This document shows, in pieces, positions 24,142 to 31,711 of a stretch of DNA of 39,219 nt. The DNA is taken from positions 8,737 to 47,955 of the forward strand of contig JAHFKB010000001.1 of assembly GCA_023245565.1 (NCBI GenBank). Reading direction: 5' to 3'. Source of the stretch: an archaeon. Its GTDB lineage: Archaea > Nanobdellota > Nanobdellia > SCGC-AAA011-G17 > GW2011-AR18. Each line of letters opens with the position of its first letter. Position 1 is the stretch's first letter. The notes below the pieces were generated by a model. It was given only the letters and a program-made list of their open reading frames with translations, made no database searches and was not told the DNA's origin. A program made the position numbers and the translations under genes.

Positions 24142-24801
24142 ATGTTATCTATAATAATTCCTGCATGTAATGAAGAAAACTATATAGAGAACACTATAAA
24201 ATCAATAAAAGCTCAAGGTTTTAAAAAATATGAAATTATAGTTGTATGTGATGGGTGCACAGACAATACAGAAAAAATATCTAGAAAATTAGCTAATAAA
24301 GTTGTAGTATTGAAAAAAAGAACAGGTCCAGCAATTGCTAAAAATAAAGGTGTTAAAATAGCTAAAGGTAATAAATTAGTTTTCTTAGATTCAGATACTT
24401 TGTTAACTAAAGATGTTTTAGAAAATATATCTAAGATTCTAGATAAATATCCTAATATTGTTGGAACTTGTAAAATTAAACCTTCTAATGAAAAATTAAA
24501 ACATAAATTTATGATGTTTTTAAAAAATCATTTGATCTGTCCTTTTGGTGTTAGCAATGGAATGATTTTTTGCACTAAAAAAATATTTTTAAAATTTAAT
24601 GGATTTAATAAATACTTTAAGAAAAAAGAAGATGGAGACTTTGTAAGAAGAATAAGAAAACATAGTGGCTTTATTATTTTAGATGACTATGTGATAAGTT
24701 CTACAAGAAGATTTGATAAAAAAGGTTATATTAAAATAGGGTTATATTGGGTAAAAGAATATTTTAAACCTTCTAATGAAGACTATGAAGTAATTAGATA
24801 A
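24142..24801 (+). CDS. Family 2 glycosyltransferase
   Basis: A 219-residue GT-A fold enzyme. SIIIPACNEENYIENTIKSI (residues 3-22) binds the nucleotide, CDGCTDNT is the second acidic site, and FLDSDT near residue 80 is the DxD metal site; EDGDFVRRI near residue 175 supplies the catalytic-base region. It uses a nucleotide-activated sugar to build a glycan on lipid or protein. No membrane helix is evident, so it acts at the cytosolic face. Substrates cannot be told from the sequence. Confidence 0.85.
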   Translation: MLSIIIPACNEENYIENTIKSIKAQGFKKYEIIVVCDGCTDNTEKISRKLANKVVVLKKRTGPAIAKNKGVKIAKGNKLVFLDSDTLLTKDVLENISKILDKYPNIVGTCKIKPSNEKLKHKFMMFLKNHLICPFGVSNGMIFCTKKIFLKFNGFNKYFKKKEDGDFVRRIRKHSGFIILDDYVISSTRRFDKKGYIKIGLYWVKEYFKPSNEDYEVIR

Positions 24802-24813
24802 ATTCAACAACAA

Positions 24814-24825
24814 GCTTTATAAATA
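24814..24825 (+). promoter_or_regulatory. TATA box of the ZPR1-like gene
   Basis: GCTTTATAAATA is centred about 26 bases before the ATG at 24845, one of the best matches to the archaeal consensus in this window. Confidence 0.55.
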
Positions 24826-24844
24826 TTATTTTTATTCATTCATT

Positions 24845-25411
24845 ATGCCAAAACAAGAAAATAAAGAGCCACAAATGGATAAAATTGATAATGAAAAGTG
24901 TCCTATGTGCCAAAAAAATACATTAACTCTTTATGAAACAGAACAAGATATTCCACATTTTGGAAAAGTCTTTATTTTTGGTATGTCATGTTCAAATACA
25001 GAATGTAATTATAAACAAAATGATGTTGAAGTAGAAAAAGTTGGAGAACCTTCTAAAATAGAATTCATATTAAATAATTCAAAAGATCTAAGTGTCAGAG
25101 TTGTTAAATCTTCAGAAGCAACAATTAAAATTCCAGGATTAAAAATGGAAGTAGAACCAGGAGTAGCTTCTGATGGTTATGTAAGTAACATTGAAGGATT
25201 ATTACAAAGATTTAAAAAAATTCTAGAAGCAGAAAGAGATACTGCAGATGAAGATAATATAAGAAAAAAAGCTAAGAATTTATTAAAAAAATTATGGAAA
25301 GCTGAATGTGGTGATGAAGAATTAAAAATTATTATTGAAGATTCAACAGGAAATTCTGCAATTATTTCTGAGAAAGCAGTTATTACTTCTCTGAAAAGTA
25401 AAAAGAAATAA
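24845..25411 (+). CDS. ZPR1-type zinc-finger protein
   Basis: A 188-residue protein. It has a zinc finger with CPMC (residues 19-22) and CSNTEC (about 49-54), followed by a beta-rich domain with VKSSEATIKIPGLKMEVEPG and IEGLLQRF, the ZPR1 domain core. Archaeal versions have one such unit while eukaryotic ZPR1 has two; the eukaryotic protein assists elongation factor EF1A. Leaderless start with a strong TATA box. Alone in its transcript. Confidence 0.85.
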   Translation: MPKQENKEPQMDKIDNEKCPMCQKNTLTLYETEQDIPHFGKVFIFGMSCSNTECNYKQNDVEVEKVGEPSKIEFILNNSKDLSVRVVKSSEATIKIPGLKMEVEPGVASDGYVSNIEGLLQRFKKILEAERDTADEDNIRKKAKNLLKKLWKAECGDEELKIIIEDSTGNSAIISEKAVITSLKSKKK

Positions 25412-25412
25412 A

Positions 25413-25423
25413 CTTATATATTT
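25413..25423 (+). promoter_or_regulatory. TATA box of the 25442 gene
   Basis: CTTATATATTT is centred about 25 bases before the ATG at 25442. Confidence 0.45.
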
Positions 25424-25441
25424 ATTTACAAATCAAGACTT

Positions 25442-25771
25442 ATGGGATATTATGATTACTATACTTGTAAAGATAAAACTATTTGGAATATAGAAACTGG
25501 ATTAGTTGATTTAGTTTGTGATTACGGCGAAATTATTTTAGAAACACAAGAGGAAATAATTTGTAAAATTGAAGTTGGACCAATATCAATATCTTTAGAG
25601 ATGAAAAAAGACAATTATGATAATAGTTGGTATCAAAAGAGTAAAATTTGGTTTCACAATGAAGTAGTTTATTGTTCTATATCAGAGTCACTTTATCCAG
25701 TCTCTGTGCGCGTTTATAAAACTGGTGCATGGGAGAGAGCATTACATAGTGAACAGTTGTTATTAATTTAG
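25442..25771 (+). CDS. Hypothetical protein, 109 aa
   Basis: A soluble, strand-rich protein with aromatic residues at the N-terminus (MGYYDYYTC) and four cysteines. I do not recognise it. A TATA box at the correct distance supports the start. Some codons near the end (25700-25740) use more GC than the surroundings, but the stretch is short and not A-depleted in the manner of the variable regions. It converges with the gene at 25785-26732. Confidence 0.55.
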   Translation: MGYYDYYTCKDKTIWNIETGLVDLVCDYGEIILETQEEIICKIEVGPISISLEMKKDNYDNSWYQKSKIWFHNEVVYCSISESLYPVSVRVYKTGAWERALHSEQLLLI

Positions 25772-25784
25772 AAAATATAAAGAA

Positions 25785-26732
25785 CTATAATCCCATAATT
25801 AATCCCAAAGTTCCTTCTCCAATATCTTCAAAACCTTCTTTGCCCAAGTCTGCTAATTTTTTAGTGGTTTGAGAAATATTTGTATCTTTAGTTTTAAATA
25901 TACCCAACAATCTTTTTAAAACTCCTTGAGCTGTATTACGAATTAAAGTATTTTTTAAATTCGAATATAAAAATGCAGCACCAGCAACATACATTAAAAC
26001 AATAACCCCCTTCTTAACACCACCACGGCTGTTTTTAATATCTGCACCTAAAGTTCCACGTAGTAAATCAATATAAGCTTTAGCAACATATTTTAATTTT
26101 TTTAATTCTGAATTATATAAATTATTAACTTGAATAAAATCACTTTTACTAATTTCTATAATTTTAGATAGGTTCCAAAATTTAATTCTTTCTTCTTCGA
26201 ATAATTTTGCTAAATTTTCTAATTTTTCAAAACCATCAAAATAATTTAACTTAGTTAATTCTTCAGCTAATTTTATTTGTTCATTCAACAACCTATTTAA
26301 TTCTTGCAAATATAAATAAGCCATATTAAGTTTTCCTATTAATGGTGCATAAGTTATATTCCAATAATTATTAATCAGTCCTTGTACTTCTCCAACATCA
26401 GAAATAGGAATTCCGTTTTCTCTTAAAAAATCAAAAAGCCCAAAATTTGAAGTCATTAAAACTAATCTATTTTCAACAACGTTCATGGTGTTTCTATACC
26501 AAAGTAAAGCAGACCTAGCACTTTTAATATCTATATTTATATAATTGAGAATGTCATCTTTCTTTATACTAATAAAAGGCCTATTAGAGAAAAAAGAAAA
26601 CTCTAAATGTATTCTTTCAATTTCAGGACCAAATTTTTTAACAAAATTATTTAAAACTTGAAAAGTATAAAGAATGTGTTTTTGTACATTACCATCAATA
26701 AAACCTATAGCAATATTCTGATTATTAGGCAT
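25785..26732 (-). CDS. Hypothetical helical protein, 315 aa
   Basis: Residues 1-60 are strand-rich, and residues 60-220 form long helices, partly coiled coil. A weak hydrophobic segment (VIVLMYVAGAAFLYS, about residues 243-257) may contact the membrane, followed by a Lys/Gly-rich end. The family is not recognised and no catalytic motif was found. Its own leaderless promoter supports it as a real gene. Confidence 0.6.
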   Translation of the reverse strand: MPNNQNIAIGFIDGNVQKHILYTFQVLNNFVKKFGPEIERIHLEFSFFSNRPFISIKKDDILNYINIDIKSARSALLWYRNTMNVVENRLVLMTSNFGLFDFLRENGIPISDVGEVQGLINNYWNITYAPLIGKLNMAYLYLQELNRLLNEQIKLAEELTKLNYFDGFEKLENLAKLFEEERIKFWNLSKIIEISKSDFIQVNNLYNSELKKLKYVAKAYIDLLRGTLGADIKNSRGGVKKGVIVLMYVAGAAFLYSNLKNTLIRNTAQGVLKRLLGIFKTKDTNISQTTKKLADLGKEGFEDIGEGTLGLIMGL

Positions 26733-26750
26733 AAATTATTAGAAATTAAT

Positions 26751-26762
26751 AACTATATAAAC
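26751..26762 (-). promoter_or_regulatory. TATA box of the 25785-26732 gene
   Basis: On the minus strand GTTTATATAGTT lies about 25 bases upstream of the start at 26732. The rest of the 108-base gap to the next gene shows nothing else I can identify. Confidence 0.45.
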
Positions 26763-26840
26763 ATTCTACATTTATGAAATTATTATATAAAAAGATCCAG
26801 AGTTTCTATAATTAAAATAGAATATATGAAAATTTTATAG

Positions 26841-27614
26841 TTATTTATTTATAGTATCACTTATAACACACCATAAATCACTATTTTTTCTATAGTCAAC
26901 AGGAAGAATATAATTTACATAATTTCTAAATTTTTCAGCTTTTGAATATGCAGTTTTTTCTTCAGGATCAAAAACACAAATTGATGTTCCTCCTCTTCTC
27001 TTAACAAAACTAAAAGCAGGAATATCTGTATGTCCATCTCCAAAATAAATCATATTTTTAATTGGACATTCATAGCCTTCAGTTAGTTCACCTCTACTTA
27101 TTTTAACAATAGCTGAAACTTTTTCATGAGAAGATGAAGTAGATTTTAATCCATCAATACCAGGTCCAGGAGTAAGACCATCTAAAAAATCATAACCATC
27201 AATAGAATTACAATATCTAGCTAAAGAACAGTTTTTTAACATATCTTTTAAACCAACACTAAGTAAATGATAAGAAATATCTAAATGAGTATTAACTTCT
27301 TTCATATTATCAAAAAATTCAGGTAATCCAGGATATAACATATCATTAATATTTTCTCCTAAAAAATTAAGATCTTCAATAGTTAATCCACTACCTTTAA
27401 CTTTTTGAACTTCATGAAGTAAATAAGTTATATATATTACATCAACATTTACTCTATCTTTACTTTGAATTTCTTGTTCCCTAGTAACTTTAGCCCAAAA
27501 ATCTTTTATATTAATTCCAAAATGTTCAAGAACAATACTAGGATGATATCCTTTAGTTAAAGTCCAATCTACATCAAATATTAAACTTCTTTTCTTAGAG
27601 GAATCCATTTTCAA
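26841..27614 (-). CDS. HAD-superfamily phosphatase
   Basis: A 257-residue hydrolase. Motif I is FDVDWT with nucleophile Asp14 and Asp16, the Lys in the middle region is likely K175 or nearby, and the closing motif is FGDGHTDIPA. A cap domain lies between residues 25 and 110. The substrate is a small phosphorylated metabolite, not identifiable. The first ATG (27614) overlaps the Dph2 gene by 20 bases; a second ATG six bases later is equally possible. The overlap indicates co-transcription with Dph2. Confidence 0.8.
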   Translation of the reverse strand: MKMDSSKKRSLIFDVDWTLTKGYHPSIVLEHFGINIKDFWAKVTREQEIQSKDRVNVDVIYITYLLHEVQKVKGSGLTIEDLNFLGENINDMLYPGLPEFFDNMKEVNTHLDISYHLLSVGLKDMLKNCSLARYCNSIDGYDFLDGLTPGPGIDGLKSTSSSHEKVSAIVKISRGELTEGYECPIKNMIYFGDGHTDIPAFSFVKRRGGTSICVFDPEEKTAYSKAEKFRNYVNYILPVDYRKNSDLWCVISDTINK

Positions 27615-28593
27615 GTAGATCTTCCCATTTCATATCACCAATAGCAACTAAAGCTTCTTTAAAAGTAACTATTGTTTTTTCATATTTATCATGATCTTCA
27701 ACAGCAATTCTAGGACAAGCTAATTCAACAAATGCTTTTATATCATAAAAATTAATTAATTTATCATTACTCATTTCTCTCATTGTAATAACAATAACTT
27801 CTTTTCCTGCATTTTCAAATTTCTTTTTTATAACTTTAAAACTTCCAAATTTCTGTCCAGGTTTCATACCAACAATAATACCAATTTTCTTTTCATTCTT
27901 TAAACTCTCAATAGCAGCAAATCTTTGTTTTACCACTTTATCTCTTAATTTACTCATTTCAATTACTTCATTATTATAAGTATCTAATAAATAAATAGAA
28001 TTTTTTACAGACAAAGCTGCACCTAAAGAATGAAATTGATTTCCTATAACTAAAAAAGCATCAACATCTTTAGAAATTAATTTTAGAGAATTATATTCAC
28101 ATCCAACAACATGTCCATCATAATAAGCATAACCTTTTTTCTTAGGAATTATAACTTCTTTGCCTAAATTCTCAAAGAATTTTTTAGTTTCTTCTAATTG
28201 ATGCATGTGTTGAACACTACAAACTAATCCTATTTTCTTAAATTCTTTTAAATGTTTAATAGACATTTCTAATAAATTTTTAATAGAAGTCTTATCTTCA
28301 ATTTCAATATAAAGAACTTCAAAATCTACTTTTTTCATAAAAGGAGCATGTCCATAATGAATGAGCAAATCAACACCCAAATTTTTAGCTTCATCCAGTG
28401 CAAGATCACAACCACCCCAGCAAGTTTCTCCACTAACAATAATTTCAGAATTTGTATTATTCTCAAAATAATTAACTAATCTTATTGCTTCTTTTTTCAA
28501 ACCTTCAGGTAATTGTAATAATGCTAATTTAGTTTTCCTATTATTTAACTCATTAACAATTTTATCTTCTTGAAAATCAAATTTATTATCCAT
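27595..28593 (-). CDS. dph2: Diphthamide synthase Dph2, radical enzyme
   Basis: A 332-residue protein that transfers the 3-amino-3-carboxypropyl group of S-adenosylmethionine to a histidine of elongation factor 2, the first step of diphthamide synthesis. The three cysteines that hold the 4Fe-4S cluster in archaeal Dph2 are present: Cys58 (SGETCWGGCD), Cys165 (VVGCEYN) and Cys293 (LACPRIAVED). Length and three-fold domain repeat fit the family. Archaeal Dph2 works as a homodimer. Many DPANN lineages are reported to lack parts of this pathway, so its presence is informative. Confidence 0.92.
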   Translation of the reverse strand: MDNKFDFQEDKIVNELNNRKTKLALLQLPEGLKKEAIRLVNYFENNTNSEIIVSGETCWGGCDLALDEAKNLGVDLLIHYGHAPFMKKVDFEVLYIEIEDKTSIKNLLEMSIKHLKEFKKIGLVCSVQHMHQLEETKKFFENLGKEVIIPKKKGYAYYDGHVVGCEYNSLKLISKDVDAFLVIGNQFHSLGAALSVKNSIYLLDTYNNEVIEMSKLRDKVVKQRFAAIESLKNEKKIGIIVGMKPGQKFGSFKVIKKKFENAGKEVIVITMREMSNDKLINFYDIKAFVELACPRIAVEDHDKYEKTIVTFKEALVAIGDMKWEDLLENGFL

Positions 28594-28615
28594 TAAGATT
28601 AAAACAAAAGACTAA

Positions 28616-28625
28616 GTTTTATAAG
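28616..28625 (-). promoter_or_regulatory. TATA box of dph2
   Basis: On the minus strand CTTATAAAAC is centred about 27 bases upstream of the start at 28593. Confidence 0.5.
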
Positions 28626-28644
28626 ACTTTTTAAAATTAAAGAT

Positions 28645-28899
28645 CTAAGATTTTTTCTGATGATAAGTTACAAAAGGAATTGCAAGCATAGGATTATTTT
28701 CTCCACTAGTAAGACGACCAATTTGATAATATTGAAAATCTTTCCTTGCATGATCACAAAATTCTTTATAGTCTATGGTGGTTGATACAATAGCTTTAAC
28801 ATTAACAGTTTTCAATGGTTCTAAAAGAACTATTTTTCCATCTTCACAAATTCCTTCTAAACCTTTTTCACCATTTCTGACTTCTTTAAGTATTGTCAT
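28645..28899 (-). CDS. Hypothetical protein, 84 aa
   Basis: The frame is open from 28950, but the ATG at 28899 is chosen because a TATA box lies at 28917-28929, inside the longer version and 25 bases before this ATG. The product starts MTILKEVRNGEKGLEG. It is a small soluble protein with a strand-rich first half and no recognised family. It is divergent from the glycyl-tRNA synthetase gene. Confidence 0.55.
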   Translation of the reverse strand: MTILKEVRNGEKGLEGICEDGKIVLLEPLKTVNVKAIVSTTIDYKEFCDHARKDFQYYQIGRLTSGENNPMLAIPFVTYHQKKS

Positions 28900-28916
28900 A
28901 AAACAATAATAAGGGT

Positions 28917-28929
28917 AAATTTTATAAGC
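28917..28929 (-). promoter_or_regulatory. TATA box of the 28645-28899 gene
   Basis: On the minus strand GCTTATAAAATTT is about 25 bases before the ATG at 28899 and decides that start over the upstream ATG at 28950. Confidence 0.5.
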
Positions 28930-28938
28930 CTTACTAAA

Positions 28939-28948
28939 CTTTAAATAC
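28939..28948 (+). promoter_or_regulatory. TATA box of glyS
   Basis: CTTTAAATAC is about 26 bases before the ATG at 28970. It is divergent from the preceding box, with about ten bases between them. Confidence 0.5.
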
Positions 28949-28969
28949 AAGTATTTTAGTTATAACTTA

Positions 28970-30454
28970 ATGGAAAATCTTAAAAAATCAAAGTCAGAAA
29001 TGATTATGGATATAGCAACAAAAAGAGGTTTAATATATCCTTCATCAGAAATTTATGGAAGTAAAGCCGGTTTCTGGACATATGGTTCTTTAGGAACAAA
29101 AATAAAAAATAAATGGCAAAATTTATGGAGAAATTTCTTCTTATCATTAAATACAAATTTTTATGAAATAGATGATTGTACAATTATGCCAAAAAAAGTT
29201 TTTGAATCTTCAGGCCATTTAAAAAATTTCACAGACCCATTAACAGAATGTGAAAAATGTCATTTTAGATTTAGAGCAGATCAATTATTAGAAGATGAAT
29301 TAAAATTAGATATAGCAGGATTAAAAGAAGAAGCTTTAACAAAGTTAATTAGAGATCATAAATTAAAATGTCCAAAATGTAAAGGAAATTTAATGGATGT
29401 TCGTTTCTTTAATATGATGTTTGATATAAAAGTTGGAGCAACAGGTGATGATATTATGTACTTAAGACCAGAATCAGCACAGTCTCCTTATCTAGCATTC
29501 AAAAGAGAATTTGAAGCAACAAGAAGAAAATTACCATTAGGTCTAGCAGTAATAGGAAGAGTATACAGAAATGAAATTAGTCCAAGACAAGGGTTTTTTA
29601 GATTAAGAGAATTTATTCAAGCAGAATTACAAATATTCTTTGATCCAGATAAAGTAAATGAACATGAAAATTGGAATGAAGTTAAAGATGAATCATTAAT
29701 AATATTTTCAGATAAAAAATTAAAAAAAATAACATGCAAAGAATTAAATGAAAAATTAAAAATTCCAAAATTCTATTTATACCACATGACTAAAGTCCAA
29801 GAATTTTATTTACAAGTTTTAGAAATACCAGAGAAATTATTTAGATTTAGAGAATTAAATCAGGAAGAAAGAGCATTTTACAATAAAATCCATTTTGATA
29901 TAGAGTTAAATTTAGAAACTTTAGGTGGTTGGAAAGAAGCTGGTGGAGTTCATTATAGAACAGATCATGATTTAGGAGGCCATCAAAAAGGATCTAACAC
30001 AAAATTAGAAGTAACAATAGATGAAGATAATAAAGTTAAAAGATTTATTCCTCATGTTTTAGAATTAAGTTTTGGAGTAGATAGAAATGTCTGGGCATTA
30101 CTAGACATATTCTATAAGGAAGAAAAAGAAAGAACATTATTTAGCTTCCCAAATAAATTAGCTCCAATTGATGCAGCAGTATTTCCATTAGTAAATAAAG
30201 ATAAACTTCCAGAAATAGCAGAAAAAGTTTTCTTAGAATTATTTAAACAAGGATTTACTGTTTTCTATGATGATTCAGGAAGCATAGGAAAACGTTATAG
30301 AAGACAAGATGAAATAGGAACAAAAAATTCTCTAACAATAGACTTTGATTCAATAAAACAAAACGATGTAACTTTAAGAGATAGAGACACAATGCAGCAA
30401 GTTAGAATTAAAATTAAAGACTTAAAAGAAAACTTAAATAAAATTAAAAATTAA
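28970..30454 (+). CDS. glyS: Glycyl-tRNA synthetase, archaeal/eukaryotic type
   Basis: A 494-residue class II synthetase that charges tRNA-Gly. The opening KRGLIYPSSEIYGSKAGFW is characteristic. Class II motifs follow: RPESAQSPYLAF (motif 2 region), FFRLREFIQAELQIFF, and motif 3 in LSFGVDRNVWALLD. The C-terminal anticodon-binding domain shows RYRRQDEIGT and TLRDRDT. A zinc site is suggested by CEKCHFRF and CPKCKGNL around residues 95-145. This is the homodimeric form, not the bacterial alpha-beta form. Length is at the short end of the family. Confidence 0.95.
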   Translation: MENLKKSKSEMIMDIATKRGLIYPSSEIYGSKAGFWTYGSLGTKIKNKWQNLWRNFFLSLNTNFYEIDDCTIMPKKVFESSGHLKNFTDPLTECEKCHFRFRADQLLEDELKLDIAGLKEEALTKLIRDHKLKCPKCKGNLMDVRFFNMMFDIKVGATGDDIMYLRPESAQSPYLAFKREFEATRRKLPLGLAVIGRVYRNEISPRQGFFRLREFIQAELQIFFDPDKVNEHENWNEVKDESLIIFSDKKLKKITCKELNEKLKIPKFYLYHMTKVQEFYLQVLEIPEKLFRFRELNQEERAFYNKIHFDIELNLETLGGWKEAGGVHYRTDHDLGGHQKGSNTKLEVTIDEDNKVKRFIPHVLELSFGVDRNVWALLDIFYKEEKERTLFSFPNKLAPIDAAVFPLVNKDKLPEIAEKVFLELFKQGFTVFYDDSGSIGKRYRRQDEIGTKNSLTIDFDSIKQNDVTLRDRDTMQQVRIKIKDLKENLNKIKN

Positions 30455-30633
30455 ATTGTTTAAGCCATCTATTAAATTCTCTTGCAATTTCTAGGTTATT
30501 AAATTCAACAAATAACCTATTATAACCAGCATACCTATACCTCATTTTAAAATCCCCACAATAATTCTTTAGGTATTCTATGATATTTTTCCCAATATGC
30601 AACTCTTTTTTTCTTCAATTCAATGGCATCCAT
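30444..30633 (-). pseudogene. Small gene split by a frameshift at a run of seven A
   Basis: On the minus strand a strong ribosome site (GGAGGTGG, about 30639-30646) precedes ATG 30633. The frame reads MDAIELKKK and then meets a run of seven A (30606-30612). As written it runs on for about 20 codons to a stop. Dropping one A restores a 62-residue frame that continues ELHIGKNIIEYLKNYCGD and then FKMRYRYAGYNRLFVEFNN, ending RWLKQFNF. The second part looks like a genuine folded domain. It is a pseudogene, a sequencing error, or a gene expressed by slippage. The end overlaps glyS by about 11 bases. The remainder of 30634-30752 holds only promoter-like AT sequence. Confidence 0.5.
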
Positions 30634-30721
30634 TATTACCACCTCCTAAATTGATTAAATATAATAAGAAGTACATTTATTAATCAATTATTAAAAACAG
30701 ATAAAGATCTATCTTCCACAA

Positions 30722-30730
30722 GCTTTAAAA
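30722..30730 (+). promoter_or_regulatory. TATA box of the 30753 gene
   Basis: GCTTTAAAA is about 27 bases before the ATG at 30753. Confidence 0.45.
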
Positions 30731-30752
30731 GATAAAAATAAGAAAAACTAAT

Positions 30753-31409
30753 ATGGCTAACATATATATAATTCCTCAATGGTTTTTTGGATATACAATT
30801 TTCCTCGGCATATTATTTAGTATAATAACTTTAATAGTTGGAATTTATGCACTTAAAATTTATAAATTATCTTTTCAAAGACAATCAAAAATATTTGGCA
30901 TTGGTTTTATATTAATTTCAATTTCTTATTTAATTAGAACTGTTTTAACAATAGTATTATTCTCAAAAATAAAGACAAATGTAATAAGTCTATCAACTTT
31001 TAATCTCTGGAGTATAATAGGATTATATTCTCATTCAATTTTATTTATCATAGGTCTTCTTACAATAATTTATATGACCACGGGAGTTAAAAGTTTAAGA
31101 TTATATTCTTTATTTATTATTTTATTAATAATATCTTTAATATTTCATCCATTTAGATTAGAGTTTTTTGAATTATTATCTTCAGTATTGTTCTTATATA
31201 TAATTTATCATTATTTAAAAGTATATATAAAAAACAGACAAATTAAAAATTTAACAATTTTAATAGCATTTATTTTATTATTATTAACACATATAGATCT
31301 AATATTTTCAGTTACACATGGGAACTATTATGTGGTTGCAGATATTATTAGTTTAGTTTCTTATTTAATTATATTAATAAATTTAATATTAATCTCAAGG
31401 AAAAAATGA
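30753..31409 (+). CDS. Seven-helix membrane protein
   Basis: A 218-residue protein with about seven hydrophobic helices separated by short basic loops, with the N-terminus outside by the positive-inside rule. It resembles archaeal seven-helix membrane sensors in layout, but has no motif that I can name. It overlaps the downstream winged-helix gene as ATGA, so it could be the membrane half of a two-protein sensor and regulator unit; this is inference. Confidence 0.65.
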   Translation: MANIYIIPQWFFGYTIFLGILFSIITLIVGIYALKIYKLSFQRQSKIFGIGFILISISYLIRTVLTIVLFSKIKTNVISLSTFNLWSIIGLYSHSILFIIGLLTIIYMTTGVKSLRLYSLFIILLIISLIFHPFRLEFFELLSSVLFLYIIYHYLKVYIKNRQIKNLTILIAFILLLLTHIDLIFSVTHGNYYVVADIISLVSYLIILINLILISRKK

Positions 31410-31681
31410 ACAAAAAACGAGATAGGTTACAGGTAATACACGATATTTTGAAAGCTATTCAAGATAAAAATGGGAAAATAAAACCCACACATATCCTTTA
31501 CAAATCTAATTTATCTCATCAAATGATGGAAGAATATCTAAATGAATTAATTGAAGGAGGTTTTGTTATTGAAAATCAAACTCCATCAGGAAAGACATAT
31601 TCTTTAACAGAAAAAGGTTTTGATTATTTAAAACAATATAAACTAATAACTGATTTTGTTGAATCTTTTGGTTTAAGTTAG
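31406..31681 (+). CDS. Winged-helix transcription regulator (HTH_45-like)
   Basis: A 91-residue basic protein: DRLQVIHDILKAIQ, then KPTHILYKSNLSHQMMEEYL (recognition region) and SLTEKGFDYLKQYK, the order seen in small archaeal winged-helix regulators of the HTH_45 family. A DNA-binding regulator is likely, and its target may be its own two-gene transcript or the FecR-like surface gene that follows 30 bases later. It is coupled to the membrane protein gene by overlap. Confidence 0.8.
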   Translation: MNKKRDRLQVIHDILKAIQDKNGKIKPTHILYKSNLSHQMMEEYLNELIEGGFVIENQTPSGKTYSLTEKGFDYLKQYKLITDFVESFGLS

Positions 31682-31691
31682 TTTTATATAG
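31681..31691 (+). promoter_or_regulatory. TATA box of the FecR-domain gene
   Basis: GTTTTATATAG is centred about 26 bases before the ATG at 31712. Confidence 0.45.
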
Positions 31692-31711
31692 TAAAAATAT
31701 AATAAAATAAT

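Noticed and set aside
25700..25740. GC-richer patch near the end of the 25442 gene as a third variable region
   Set aside because: It is short, not depleted in A, lacks the LGL...P...LG-x-R framework and has no second copy to compare.
30455..30632. DGR accessory gene (Avd-like) on the minus strand
   Set aside because: The reconstructed product has only about 62 residues and no four-helix barrel pattern, far shorter than Avd proteins.
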